Positions 1 to 8,592 of a DNA stretch of 47,164 nucleotides are shown here, piece by piece. The stretch's first letter is position 1, and each line of letters opens with the position of its first letter. The notes under the pieces were generated by a model. The model was not told the DNA's origin. It saw only the letters and a program-made list of their open reading frames with translations, and searched no databases. A program made the translations under genes and the position numbers. This DNA is from Tychonema sp. LEGE 06208. Its GTDB lineage: Bacteria > Cyanobacteriota > Cyanobacteriia > Cyanobacteriales > Microcoleaceae. Location of the stretch: positions 1-47,164 of the forward strand of contig NZ_JADEWT010000043.1 of the NCBI RefSeq assembly GCF_015207505.1, in the 5' to 3' direction.

Positions 1-233
1 ACTGCGACGGTGAGGAAGTTGGCTCCTTCGAGGTAGGAGCTTGCCAAACCGTGGGTGTACCAGGATGTGACGAAGGTGGTGCCGGTCAGCCAGCCACCGA
101 TGGATAGGTAGGCGCAGGGAAATAGCAAGATGCCAGACCAGCCTACGAAGACGAAGCGATCGCGCTTGAGCCAGTCGTCGAGTACATCAAAGATGCCTCT
201 TTCGGTCTGGGCGCGTCCGACTGCGATTGTCAT
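1..233 (-). CDS. psbD: Photosystem II D2 protein, N-terminal part (cut by window edge)
   Basis: The minus-strand frame opens at an ATG (231-233) and reads [20 protein letters not shown], followed by [20 protein letters not shown] and a [20 protein letters not shown] stretch. This is the highly conserved N-terminus of the D2 reaction-centre protein. Only about 77 of roughly 352 residues lie in the window, and the gene runs off base 1. D2 pairs with D1 in the thylakoid membrane and binds the reaction-centre chlorophylls, pheophytin and QA; those ligands lie outside the visible part. The gene is divergent from ycf4. Recognition rests on sequence memory but is essentially unambiguous. Confidence 0.97.
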   Translation of the reverse strand, partial: MTIAVGRAQTERGIFDVLDDWLKRDRFVFVGWSGILLFPCAYLSIGGWLTGTTFVTSWYTHGLASSYLEGANFLTVA

Positions 234-292
234 AGTTATAAAATCCTCTTGCTTGTTAAAAGACCAAGGTTTCTAATTAAAGTTAACATAAC

Positions 293-320
293 TATATATT
301 ATAAGTTGATAAAATTTCAA
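293..320 (-). promoter_or_regulatory. Candidate psbD promoter
   Basis: On the minus strand TTGAAA (315-320) is followed after 16 bases by TATATA (293-298), about 60 bases upstream of the psbD ATG, in an AT-rich stretch. Box match and spacing fit a sigma-70-type promoter. This is inference from sequence only; alternative -10 boxes (TATAAT, TATAGT) overlap it. Confidence 0.35.
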
Positions 321-524
321 CTAAAAGACCAGAATTCCCCCACTAGATGCGTACTCCCCCAGTCGCGATCGGTTCCACAAGCGAGAAATTTGAGGTACTT
401 CCAAGCCAACTGACTCGCTTTTCGCCGCCGCAGTTAAGGGTGGTTGAGGAGCCAGTCGCGCCAAGGAAGTGCGAGTGAGGTAGGCTAGTTGAATTAAAAT
501 TTGGCTTTAAGGCTGTTTAATCTT

Positions 525-1091
525 ATGACTGCAAAAGCAACGACCTCGATCGATTCTATCCTCCGCTACGAGGTTTTGGGTTCCCGCCGCTTCAGCAATT
601 ACTGGTGGGCGACGATTGTCACCATTGGAGGGACTGGTTTCCTGCTTTCGGGCCTTTCGAGCTACTTGCACGTCAACCTGCTGCCTTTTGCTGACCCGAC
701 TGAGCTCATTTTTATCCCCCAAGGCATTGCGATGGGTTTCTACGGTGTCTGCGGCGTGCTGTTGGCACTTTACCTGTGGCTGACTGTTCTGTGGGATGTC
801 GGCGGCGGATACAATGAGTTCGATCGCAAAACTGGTAACATTCGGATCTTTCGCTGGGGATTTCCCGGCAAAAACCGCAAACTTGATTTTACTTGCAAAA
901 CATCCGACGTGCAATCTGTGCGGGTGGACATTAAAGAAGGTCTCAGTCCCCGCCGCAGCATTTATCTCAAGCTGAAAGACCGCCGTCAGTTTCCCCTAAC
1001 TAGAGTCGGACAGCCGATTGCTTTGTCTGATGTGGAAAATCAAGCTGCGGAATTAGCTCGATTTTTGCAAGTTCCCCTAGAAGGACTGTAG
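525..1091 (+). CDS. ycf4: Photosystem I assembly protein Ycf4
   Basis: A 188-residue protein carrying Ycf4 hallmarks: LRYEVLGSRRFSNYWWATIV near the N-terminus, SSYLHVNLLPF after the first membrane helix, FIPQGIAMGFYG before the second, and WGFPGKNR in the soluble C-terminal part. Two membrane segments lie at about residues 26-48 and 68-90; the rest is predicted to be stromal/cytoplasmic. Ycf4 is a thylakoid scaffold for assembly of photosystem I subunits. The frame is open from a TTG at 501, but the ATG at 525 gives the usual MTA... start of the family and was chosen. It is divergent from psbD. Confidence 0.95.
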   Translation: MTAKATTSIDSILRYEVLGSRRFSNYWWATIVTIGGTGFLLSGLSSYLHVNLLPFADPTELIFIPQGIAMGFYGVCGVLLALYLWLTVLWDVGGGYNEFDRKTGNIRIFRWGFPGKNRKLDFTCKTSDVQSVRVDIKEGLSPRRSIYLKLKDRRQFPLTRVGQPIALSDVENQAAELARFLQVPLEGL

Positions 1092-1111
1092 ATATTTTCG
1101 ATTTTCGATTG

Positions 1112-1378
1112 TTAATGTCTTGTCGTCTTGTAGGGTGCGCTTGGGCGCACCAAATCGAGAAATCTCGGAATTTAGAGATTGGGAATTGGGCATTTTCGAT
1201 GGCAGAATTCGTAATGTCTTGTAGGGTGCGCTTGGGCGCACCAAATCGATAAATCTCGAAATTTAGAGATTGGGAATTGGGGATTGTCGATGATCGCAGA
1301 ATTGGTAATGTTTAGTAGGTTGGACGGCGACGCACCAAGTCGATAAATCTAGGGTGCGCGTCGCCGTACACCTTACCC
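1112..1378. repeat. Three degenerate ~95-bp intergenic repeats with GGTGCGC palindrome
   Basis: Two near-identical units (about 1112-1210 and 1211-1305) share TAGGGTGCGCTTGGGCGCAC, an AAATCG stretch and TTTAGAGATTGGGAATTGG. A third, diverged unit follows (about 1306-1378), with GGCGACGCACCAAGTCG and GGGTGCGCGTCGCC. The core GGTGCGC-TTGG-GCGCACC is a perfect short hairpin. This fills the ycf4-cyclophilin gap and I see no gene in it. Confidence 0.8.
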
Positions 1379-1390
1379 GGTTGAAGGAAA

Positions 1391-2203
1391 ATGAAAGTGA
1401 AAATACAAATGCAAATGCAAATGCAAATCAAAATTCAGCGGTGGTTGTTCTCACTTTTAATAATTGGTGCGCTGTTTGTCGGGGGATGCGGTAGTTCCCC
1501 GCAGGCTAACTCCACTCCGACACCGAATCCGGTGTCTGGTGAAAGCATTTCTTTGACTCCACCTCCGTCTCCTTCTAATGCTGTGGCGGTGAGTTCGCAA
1601 TTTAGCAATTTGCCGCGTTTGGAAGGAAAAGCAACGGTGGTGATGATGGTCAAAGGTGCTCCAATTACGATCGAAGTTGACGGCACAAATGCGCCAATTA
1701 CTGCGGGCAATTTTGTCGATTTGGTTCAGAAAGGTGTCTACGACGGGCTGGTATTTCACCGAGTCGTGCGGGAACCTCAGCCTTTTGTAGTTCAGGGCGG
1801 CGACCCGCAGGGTAAAGACCCTAAATTCCCTACGGCGCGGCTGGGAACTGGGGGTTTTATTGACCCGAAAACATCTGCAGAACGCAGGATTCCTCTGGAA
1901 ATTAAAGCTAAAGGTGCTCCGAGTCCGACTTACAGCAAAACGCTAGAACAAGCTGGGGTTGCTGAAAAACCTGTGTTGATGCACACTCGCGGGGCTGTGG
2001 CGATGGCCCGATCGCAAAGTCCTGATTCGGCTTCTTCTCAGTTTTACTTTACTTTGACCGATGTACCGTTTTTGGACGGTAGCTATGCGGTTTTTGGGTA
2101 CGTGAAGGAAGGGATGGATGTGGTTGATAAGATTGAAGCGGGCGATCGGATTGAGAAGGCTACTGTTACTCAGGGTTTGGAAAATTTTAAACCTGGTAGC
2201 TGA
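1391..2203 (+). CDS. Cyclophilin-type peptidyl-prolyl isomerase, lipoprotein
   Basis: 270 residues. The N-terminus has a hydrophobic helix ending in a lipobox (ALFVGGC, Cys33), predicting lipidation and anchoring to a membrane facing the periplasm or lumen. A Ser/Thr/Pro-rich linker (about 36-75) leads into a cyclophilin domain (about 80-265) with GLVFHRVV (Arg124 at the catalytic-Arg position), VVQGGDPQG, ASSQFYFTL and DGSYAVFGYV. Such proteins catalyse cis-trans isomerisation of X-Pro bonds in exported proteins. The start ATG follows GAAGGAAA. The first codons contain an AAATGC microrepeat coding QMQMQMQ, which is unusual just before a signal peptide. The gene stands alone. Confidence 0.92.
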   Translation: MKVKIQMQMQMQIKIQRWLFSLLIIGALFVGGCGSSPQANSTPTPNPVSGESISLTPPPSPSNAVAVSSQFSNLPRLEGKATVVMMVKGAPITIEVDGTNAPITAGNFVDLVQKGVYDGLVFHRVVREPQPFVVQGGDPQGKDPKFPTARLGTGGFIDPKTSAERRIPLEIKAKGAPSPTYSKTLEQAGVAEKPVLMHTRGAVAMARSQSPDSASSQFYFTLTDVPFLDGSYAVFGYVKEGMDVVDKIEAGDRIEKATVTQGLENFKPGS

Positions 2204-2206
2204 AGG

Positions 2207-2274
2207 TAGTCATTAGTCATTAGTCATTAGTCATTAGTCATTAGTCATTAGTCATTAGTCATTGGTCATTGGTC
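2207..2274. repeat. Heptamer array (TAGTCAT)n
   Basis: Nearly ten tandem copies of TAGTCAT, the last ones TGGTCAT. This is STRR-type heptanucleotide repeat, starting a few bases after the cyclophilin stop codon. A shorter degenerate run of the same unit follows at about 2362-2406. The rest of the gap up to 2587 shows no gene. Confidence 0.95.
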
Positions 2275-2361
2275 ATATCAATTCCGGTTGTACTCATACA
2301 TGACTGTTGACTGTTGACTGTTGACTCTATTTTATTATTCCGATGCAACCGGAAACGATAT
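2275..2361. repeat. MITE-like element copy A: inverted ends around TGTTGAC heptamers
   Basis: The ends are inverted copies: ATATCAATTCCGGTTG at the left and GCAACCGGAAACGATAT at the right. Inside are (TGACTGT)n heptamers. The same end sequences flank heptamers at 9273-9363 and 39076-39225, so this is a dispersed small element. No open frame. Confidence 0.7.
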
Positions 2362-2587
2362 GATTAGTCATTAGTCATCGGTCATCGGTCATTGGTCATG
2401 AGTCATTAAGGATGAAGGATTGACTGACAAACTGGTGACTGATGATTTAAGGTGGGAGCATTTCATTTTTACATAAAGCATTTTTTGTTGTATTGCTGTC
2501 CTTGAAAAGCGAGCTATAGAAGGAGGCGAACTTCGGAGGACACTACATAAACCCAACTGAGATGCTCCATTACGGCTAAGTACAAAA

Positions 2588-3772
2588 ATGGATGTTGTTG
2601 TTACTGGAATTGGTCTGCTTTCAGCTTTGGGGAATCTGAAAAATAGCTGGAAAAGACTGTTGGCTGGTGAGTCGGGAATTGAGATACATCAACCTTTTTT
2701 AGAAGTTGAACCGCGAGTTTTGGCTTTGGTTGGTACAAAACCTGCTGATTTAATAAGTTTAATTCTGCCTGTTTTAGCAGAGGCTTTGCAAGATGCTAAT
2801 TTGACTTTGCCTTTGCGCGATTGCGGAATTGCGATCGGATCGAGTCGAGGATTTCAGGCAAATTTAGAAATGTTGCTAAGAGGAAAGAAGCAAGAAGGAA
2901 GGGAATTCCCGATGCCCAATTCCCAATTCCCAATTCCCAATGCCCAATTCCCAATTCCCAATGCCCAATTCGTGGATTTTTTGCCTCACATGGGGGCGAT
3001 CGCGGCGGCGAGGGCAATCGGCTCGACGGGGCCTGTGCTGGCGCCGATGGCTGCTTGTGCGACGGGCTTGCAGTCGATCGCCCGCGCTGTTGATTTGATC
3101 CGCACTGGTGAGTGTCAGCGGGCGATCGCAGGTGCTGTGGAAGCGCCGATTACACCGCTGACTGTGGCTGGATTTAACCGGATGGGTGCTTTGGCCGACA
3201 CTGGCTGCTATCCGTTTGACCAACATCGGGAAGGCTTGGTGCTCGGTGAAGGCGGGGCTTTATTTGTATTAGAATCCGCCGAGCTGGCAAGCCGTCGCGG
3301 TGCTAAAATTTACGGGCGAGTTTCGGGTTTTGGCTTGACAAATGATGCTTGTTATGCTATTGCACCGGATATCGGGGGGGAAAGTGCGATCGCGGCGGTA
3401 AATCAATGTTTGAAACGCAGCAATTTAGCAGCCGTTGATATCGATTTTGTTCACGCTCACGGTACTGCAACTGATTTAAACGATCGACAGGAAGCACTGT
3501 TAATTCAAAAATTGTTTCGCCCTGGAGTTGCTGTTAGTTCGACTAAGGGGGCTACTGCTCATACTTTGGGAGCTTCGGGAGCCTTGGGCGCGGCTTTTTG
3601 TTTGATGAGTATTCGAGATGGGATGTTGCCGCCTTGCACCGGCCTGAAAAAACCGGGGTTTGAATTAGATTTTGTTCGCTGCAGGCGATCGACTCTGGTG
3701 AGAAATGCGATTTGTTTGAGTTTTGGCTTTGGCGGGCAGAATGCTGCGATCGTCTTATCTGGCGATCGTTAA
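2588..3772 (+). CDS. Beta-ketoacyl-ACP synthase, FabF-like, with heptamer-derived insert
   Basis: 394 residues of thiolase fold: N-terminal [14 protein letters not shown], nucleophile in [12 protein letters not shown] (Cys157), and the two catalytic His motifs [12 protein letters not shown] and [16 protein letters not shown]. With an intact Cys-His-His triad it should condense malonyl-ACP with an acyl chain, in fatty acid or polyketide-like synthesis. No ACP or ketoreductase gene is adjacent, so the pathway is not shown. Residues about 107-128 (nt 2906-2970) are not family sequence: nine CCCAATT-type heptamers (63 nt, 21 codons) read FPIPNAQ repeats. The insert precedes the active-site Cys. 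The gene is isolated, with repeat-rich DNA upstream. Confidence 0.9.
   Translation: MDVVVTGIGLLSALGNLKNSWKRLLAGESGIEIHQPFLEVEPRVLALVGTKPADLISLILPVLAEALQDANLTLPLRDCGIAIGSSRGFQANLEMLLRGKKQEGREFPMPNSQFPIPNAQFPIPNAQFVDFLPHMGAIAAARAIGSTGPVLAPMAACATGLQSIARAVDLIRTGECQRAIAGAVEAPITPLTVAGFNRMGALADTGCYPFDQHREGLVLGEGGALFVLESAELASRRGAKIYGRVSGFGLTNDACYAIAPDIGGESAIAAVNQCLKRSNLAAVDIDFVHAHGTATDLNDRQEALLIQKLFRPGVAVSSTKGATAHTLGASGALGAAFCLMSIRDGMLPPCTGLKKPGFELDFVRCRRSTLVRNAICLSFGFGGQNAAIVLSGDR
2906..2970 (+). repeat. Coding heptamer array in the ketoacyl synthase
   Basis: Nine tandem TTCCCAA/TGCCCAA heptamers plus three bases. 9 x 7 = 63 nt keeps the reading frame and yields a seven-residue period, F/C-P-I-P-N-A-Q. 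Confidence 0.95.
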
Positions 3773-4045
3773 TTTTTGGCAATGCCAGTCGATCGACATT
3801 TAAATTGTGCGCTCTCTCTAAAGTTAAAATCTTGTAATGCCTGCTGCAGAACTCGATCGCACATCTAATGAAAAGCTCAAAAATATTACCATATTTATGG
3901 ATTTTAGTCAATTAGCTAAGAATTTGCGCGAGATTGCTGCTGCTGTCTGAGTCTGGCTCTGCATTCCGGCGATCGCCCTTTCCCGGCCAGGGATGCCAGA
4001 ACATAGAGCCAGATTCAAGCAGTATTGTCTTTTATCAACCCATCG

Positions 4046-5215
4046 ATGCCGATCGGCGAAAATAGAAAAAATAAACTGTTTAAATTAAGCATTAGGTACT
4101 ATCTCATGGATCTGGCATCTCATCGATTTATCTCTTATTTTGAACCTCTGCAAGCTGCTCACCTGTGTCAAATAGCTGTATTGGAGAGTTTTGCTGAGGA
4201 AACGCTAGTTTTTGACGAAGGAGAAGCGGCCGATTTTTTCTATCTAGTTTTAGCAGGTGCAGTCGAGTTTAGCAAGCGGATTGAAAATAATAAATATCAA
4301 GCTATTGCTATCGCTAAGCCAGACGATTTTTTTGGCGAACTCGGAGTTTTAGACGGAGAGCCTCGCAGTGCTAGAGCTGTGGCATTTGGCGGCTCGACTT
4401 TGGCAAAAATAGGTCGCCAAGAACTAATAGCAACTCTAGAGTTGGCTCAAGGCAGTTCCGTCCTGCAAATGTTTAATTTCATTATTAAAAACCTGCGCGA
4501 TACTACAGATCAATATGTTAGCCAGTTCGTACACAAACAAAAAATGGTATTAGTCGGAGAAATGGTGAGTACAATCATTCACGATTTCAAAAGTCCTTTT
4601 ACGGGAATTAAACTCTCCAGCGAAATGCTCAAAGAAATGCACCCCGATGAGGAAACTCAGGAGTGGTGCGAACTTATTCAATTACAAGTTCAGCGAATGT
4701 TGGGGATGGCTGAAGAAGTATTAGAATTTTCGCGCGGTAACTCTACATTAAGTAAAAAACCAATCAATTTAATCCAGACGTTGCAGCAGTTTGAAAAATT
4801 GAACAGAGTTTATTTTGATGCGGCAAAAGTAGATTTAGTGCTGCGGGTAACAGAAGTAATAGTGGAAGCCGACGATAATAAGATTTTGCGCGTTTTGCAA
4901 AATTTAGTTGGGAATGCTGTTGAAGCTTTTGGCGGGCGCGGCGGGCGAGTTGAGATTATTGTGACACAAAGCGAGGAGTGGGCAGAAATTAGCATTTACG
5001 ATAACGGCCCCGGCATTCCCTCATCAATTAAAGACAAGTTATTTGAACCGTTTGTGACCTACGGGAAGCGGACTGGTACTGGTTTGGGAACGGCGATTGC
5101 TAAGTCGATTGTTGATGCTCACAAAGGAAAAATAACCTATGAATCGGACAATGAAAAAGGGACAACTTTTTACATCCGATTGCCAATCAATATTGTAGAA
5201 TCGGAGCAAATTTAA
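4046..5215 (+). CDS. Cyclic-nucleotide-binding-domain sensor histidine kinase
   Basis: About 389 residues. The N-terminal half is a CAP-ED/cNMP-binding domain (FDEGEAADFFYLVLAGAVEF, then DDFFGELGVLDGEPRSARAV, which resembles the phosphate-binding cassette). The C-terminal half is a histidine kinase: H-box IIHDFKSPFTGIK, N-box LQNLVGNAVEAF, G1 YDNGPGIP, G2 GTGLGTAIAKS. No membrane segment, so it is probably a soluble kinase sensing cAMP or cGMP; an adenylate cyclase is encoded at 33638-35104. No response regulator is adjacent. The start is uncertain: TTG 4025, ATG 4046 and ATG 4106 are in frame, and none has a good ribosome site. Confidence 0.88.
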   Translation: MPIGENRKNKLFKLSIRYYLMDLASHRFISYFEPLQAAHLCQIAVLESFAEETLVFDEGEAADFFYLVLAGAVEFSKRIENNKYQAIAIAKPDDFFGELGVLDGEPRSARAVAFGGSTLAKIGRQELIATLELAQGSSVLQMFNFIIKNLRDTTDQYVSQFVHKQKMVLVGEMVSTIIHDFKSPFTGIKLSSEMLKEMHPDEETQEWCELIQLQVQRMLGMAEEVLEFSRGNSTLSKKPINLIQTLQQFEKLNRVYFDAAKVDLVLRVTEVIVEADDNKILRVLQNLVGNAVEAFGGRGGRVEIIVTQSEEWAEISIYDNGPGIPSSIKDKLFEPFVTYGKRTGTGLGTAIAKSIVDAHKGKITYESDNEKGTTFYIRLPINIVESEQI

Positions 5216-5316
5216 GTAGCATACAGATATCGAGATTTTCTCAATTTTCGTGAAATATAATGTGTAGCCAGTGGCAAAATCAAGTAGAATTTAATTAATG
5301 AAATGCTAAAAATCTG

Positions 5317-7194
5317 ATGCCAGTTACTATTCAAACCTTACCCGCAGAAGTTATCAATTTAATTGCCGCCGGCGAAGTGATTGACTCGATCGCCGCTGCG
5401 GTACGAGAATTAGTTGAAAATTCTCTGGATGCTGGTGCAACTCGCATCGTTGTGTCTGTCTGGCCCGAACAGTGGCGGGTGCAAGTTGCAGATAACGGTA
5501 CGGGGATGGATCTGGAAAATTTGCAGCAGGCGGCTTCGCCTCACAGTACGAGCAAAATTACCACGGAAGCAGACCTTTACAAAATTACTACTTTGGGATT
5601 TCGCGGGGAAGCTTTGCACAGTTTGGCTCAGTTGGGCTGTTTGGAGGTTTTGAGCCGATCGAACGATTTGGGATTGGGCGATTTTTGGAAAAATCGAGAG
5701 TCTGCACCAAACCCGGCCAATTCATCGTTTAAGAAGGAAGCAGTTAAAAATGCTCGATCGGGCTGGCGGGTGGTTTACAGCAGGACGGGCGTTGCTGTAG
5801 AGGTGGAAACAGTGGCGATCGCGCCTGGTACGGTAGTCACTGTGTCTGATTTGTTTGGCAATTGGCCTGTACGCCGCACGTTTTTGACTCCGGCACAGCA
5901 AATGCGATCGATCCAATCAATCATTCAGCAAATTGCTATTTGTCACCCGCACGTTAATTGGCAGTTGCGTCAAGGAAATACTGCTTGTTTCTACGTCACT
6001 CCTAGCAGTACAGCGGAACAAATTTTACCTCAGTTTGTGCGCGGCGTGCGAGCAAGCGATTTGCAATATTTAAAGTTAGATTTGCCTTCAGTTTCTGAAA
6101 AGAATAAATTGCCAGATAGTTTCGCACAGGCGCAATTATTTTTGTCAAAAACAGGGGCGAGTTACCAATTCCCAATTCCCGATGCCCAATTCCCAATTCC
6201 TAATTCCCAGTCTCTGGAGTTAGTAATTGGTTTGCCCGATCGCTGTCACCGCAGGCGGCCAGATTGGGTGAAGGTGGCGGTGAACCGGCGGGTTGTGCGA
6301 TCGCCCGAATTAGAGCAAACTATTCTCAGCGCCTTCGCCCGTACTTGTCCGCGCGATCGCTATCCCGTGTGTTTTGTTCACCTGCAAATCTCCCCATCAG
6401 AAATCGACTGGAACCGCCACCCGGCTAAAGCGGAAATTTATCTGCACGATCCGAGTTTTTGGCAAGCACAAGTTAGCGCGGCAATCGATCGGGCTTTGCA
6501 CTTGAATGATGAAGTTTTGCCAGCGCCACATATTCCCGATCGCGTGGGACAATTGCTGAAGGCGTCGGAACAAAAAAGTGCTTATAGTGTAGGAATTGGC
6601 GATCGGCCAAACGATGAAGGCGGCGAAGATCCAAAAAATCCTAAAATAGGATTGATGGAACTGAGGGCGATCGCACAAGTTCACAATACTTACATTGTGG
6701 CGGAACATTCCAGCGGAATGTGGTTGATAGAACAACACATCGCTCACGAGCGCGTTTTGTACGAGAAATTGTGTGCCGCTTGGCAGCTAAAACATCTCGA
6801 AAAACCAGTAATTCTCAGTCAATTATCGGCGCTGCAAATTGAGAATTTATCCCGCTTGGGTTTGGAGGTAGAAATATTTGGCGAACAGCTATGGGCGGCG
6901 CGAGAAGTGCCTGAATTGTTAGCCGATCGAGATGACTGTGCGGCGGCGCTTTTTGAACTCAGTAAAGTCGCAGATTTGCAAGCTGCTCAAGTTGCTACTG
7001 CTTGTCGCAGCGCTATTCGCAACGGCACTTCTTTGAGTCTTTTGCAAATGCAAAATTTGTTGAATGAATGGCAACAAACTCGCAATCCGCGCACTTGTCC
7101 CCACGGCAGACCTATCTATTTTGCTTTGGAAGAATCGACTCTGGCTAGGATTTTTCGCCGCAGTTGGGTGATTGGTAAAAGTCACGGGATTTGA
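5317..7194 (+). CDS. mutL: DNA mismatch repair protein MutL, with heptamer-derived insert
   Basis: 625 residues. The GHKL ATPase motifs are present: INLIAAGEVI, VRELVENSLDAGA, VADNGTGM, ASPHSTSKI, TLGFRGEAL. The C-terminal region carries an endonuclease-type MutL signature: IEQHIAHERVLYEKL (the usual DQHA is EQHI here), ACRSAIRNGTS and CPHGRP. It should couple mismatch recognition by MutS to strand incision in a bacterium lacking MutH. Residues about 283-298 (nt 6165-6206) are a translated CCCAATT heptamer array, giving [14 protein letters not shown], at the end of the N-terminal ATPase/transducer region. A 3' tandem repeat separates it from the next gene. The start ATG gives the conserved MPVTIQTLP N-terminus. 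Confidence 0.96.
   Translation: MPVTIQTLPAEVINLIAAGEVIDSIAAAVRELVENSLDAGATRIVVSVWPEQWRVQVADNGTGMDLENLQQAASPHSTSKITTEADLYKITTLGFRGEALHSLAQLGCLEVLSRSNDLGLGDFWKNRESAPNPANSSFKKEAVKNARSGWRVVYSRTGVAVEVETVAIAPGTVVTVSDLFGNWPVRRTFLTPAQQMRSIQSIIQQIAICHPHVNWQLRQGNTACFYVTPSSTAEQILPQFVRGVRASDLQYLKLDLPSVSEKNKLPDSFAQAQLFLSKTGASYQFPIPDAQFPIPNSQSLELVIGLPDRCHRRRPDWVKVAVNRRVVRSPELEQTILSAFARTCPRDRYPVCFVHLQISPSEIDWNRHPAKAEIYLHDPSFWQAQVSAAIDRALHLNDEVLPAPHIPDRVGQLLKASEQKSAYSVGIGDRPNDEGGEDPKNPKIGLMELRAIAQVHNTYIVAEHSSGMWLIEQHIAHERVLYEKLCAAWQLKHLEKPVILSQLSALQIENLSRLGLEVEIFGEQLWAAREVPELLADRDDCAAALFELSKVADLQAAQVATACRSAIRNGTSLSLLQMQNLLNEWQQTRNPRTCPHGRPIYFALEESTLARIFRRSWVIGKSHGI
6165..6206 (+). repeat. Coding heptamer array in mutL
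   Basis: Six CCAATTC/CCGATGC-type heptamers (42 nt = 14 codons) in frame, the same family as in the ketoacyl synthase gene. Confidence 0.92.
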
Positions 7195-7227
7195 AGGTGT
7201 GCGTTACATACAAAACGGCTTTTTTTT

Positions 7228-7480
7228 ACCGCAGAGGGCGCAGAGAACGCAGAGAGGAGGAAAAGAGAGGTTTTGTTGAGGGTTTTTTGGGTGACAGGAT
7301 ATGCTGTTTTTTTTTACCGCAGAGGGCGCAGAGAACGCAGAGAGGAGGAAAAGAGAGGTTTTGTTGAGGGTTTTTTGGGTGACAGGATATGCTGTTTTTT
7401 TTTACCGCAGAGGGCGCAGAGAACGCAGAGAGGAGGAAAAGAGAGGTTTTGTTGAGGGTTTTTTGGGTGACAGGATATGC
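7228..7480. repeat. Tandem repeat, three copies of 88 bp
   Basis: The unit starts ACCGCAGAGGGCGCAGAGAA at 7228, 7316 and 7404, an exact 88-bp period. The third copy loses its T-tract end. Each copy ends in a run of about nine T. Because 88 is not a multiple of 3, the small open frames across it are artefacts. The CCGCAGAG...CGCAGAG core resembles a repeat I know to be scattered in filamentous cyanobacterial genomes. Confidence 0.95.
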
Positions 7481-7517
7481 GGATAAAATGTTAATTAATG
7501 TTGAGTAAATTATTATT

Positions 7518-8339
7518 ATGGATTTGACGATCGCCCGACAACTTTTTTACCAAGAAATTAATCAGCCAGACAACTCGATCGACCTGGCGAAAGCTGCTTT
7601 GTATGTGGCTTTGGAGGAATACCCGAATTTAGAGCTTCAAGCGTATTTAAATGTTCTCGATTCGATCGCCGATCGAGTGCGTTTGCGCCTCCCGCCACAG
7701 AATTATCCGCTGCGGATCATTCAAACTATTAACGGCTATTTGTATGAGGATTTGGAATTTTCGGGCAATGATGCTGATTATTATGACCCCCGCAATAGCT
7801 TTTTGAATCAAGTGCTCGATCGCCGTACTGGGATTCCGATTTCTTTATCTCTGGTTTATTTGGAGGTTGCTAAGCGCATTGATTTTCCGATGGTGGGGAT
7901 TGGGATGCCGGGACATTTTTTGATTAAGCCGGATTTTGAAGATGCTGGGATTTTTGTGGATGCGTTTAATGGTGGCGAGATACTATTTCCTGAAGATTGT
8001 CAAGGGAGACTTTCTCAAATTTACGGTCAACCGATGGAGTTGCAACCGGCTTTTCTCGCCCCGGTAAGTACGCGGCAGTTGTTGGGGCGAATGCTGGGAA
8101 ATTTGAAGGCGATTTATTTGCAGCAGCGTGATGCTTTGAGGGTGTTGGGAGCGATCGAACGGATTTTGCTGTTGTTTCCCGATGCGCTGTTGGAAAGGCG
8201 CGATCGCGGAATTCTTTTCTATCAAATGGGGCGTTTTTCTGAGGCGCGGCACGACTTGGAACTATACCTGACAAATGCTCCGAATGCTGAGGATGCTGCT
8301 GCAATTCGCCAATTGCTCGCAAGGCTCGATCGGAACTAA
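7518..8339 (+). CDS. SirB1-family protein (transglutaminase-like plus TPR)
   Basis: 273 residues. The SirB1/transglutaminase-core-2 region covers about 35-180: YLYEDLEFSGND, DYYDPRNSFLNQVL, RRTGIPISLSLVYLEVAKRI and VGIGMPGHFLIK. The C-terminus (about 185-270) is TPR-like (AIERILLLFPDALLERRDRG, then FYQMGRFSEARHDLELYL). The usual catalytic Cys of transglutaminases is Ser in the ISLSLVY motif, as is typical for this family. The molecular function is not established. Cytoplasmic, no signal peptide. The ATG at 7518 begins directly at the family N-terminus. Confidence 0.85.
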   Translation: MDLTIARQLFYQEINQPDNSIDLAKAALYVALEEYPNLELQAYLNVLDSIADRVRLRLPPQNYPLRIIQTINGYLYEDLEFSGNDADYYDPRNSFLNQVLDRRTGIPISLSLVYLEVAKRIDFPMVGIGMPGHFLIKPDFEDAGIFVDAFNGGEILFPEDCQGRLSQIYGQPMELQPAFLAPVSTRQLLGRMLGNLKAIYLQQRDALRVLGAIERILLLFPDALLERRDRGILFYQMGRFSEARHDLELYLTNAPNAEDAAAIRQLLARLDRN

Positions 8340-8592
8340 GTTAAATGGGCGATCGCACAACATCGCACCCCAAGCTACACTCGATAAGTTTTACAAAGTT
8401 CGATCGAATTTTTGCAAATCTGGACATAACATATAACCGAGAAATTAACACCTATCTTTTGATAGGTTACATTTGCTCGACCTGACTGTAAAATATTATG
8501 TCATTTACGGAACTCCTGACTCCACTTTCTCGACTGATACCCGCAGAGGCGATCGATCGAAACTGTATTTTGACGTAAAGAGGCACAAACCC

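Noticed and set aside
7273-7486. Two small open frames over the 88-bp repeat
   Set aside because: They are the same repeat read in shifted frames; there is no ribosome site and no family pattern.
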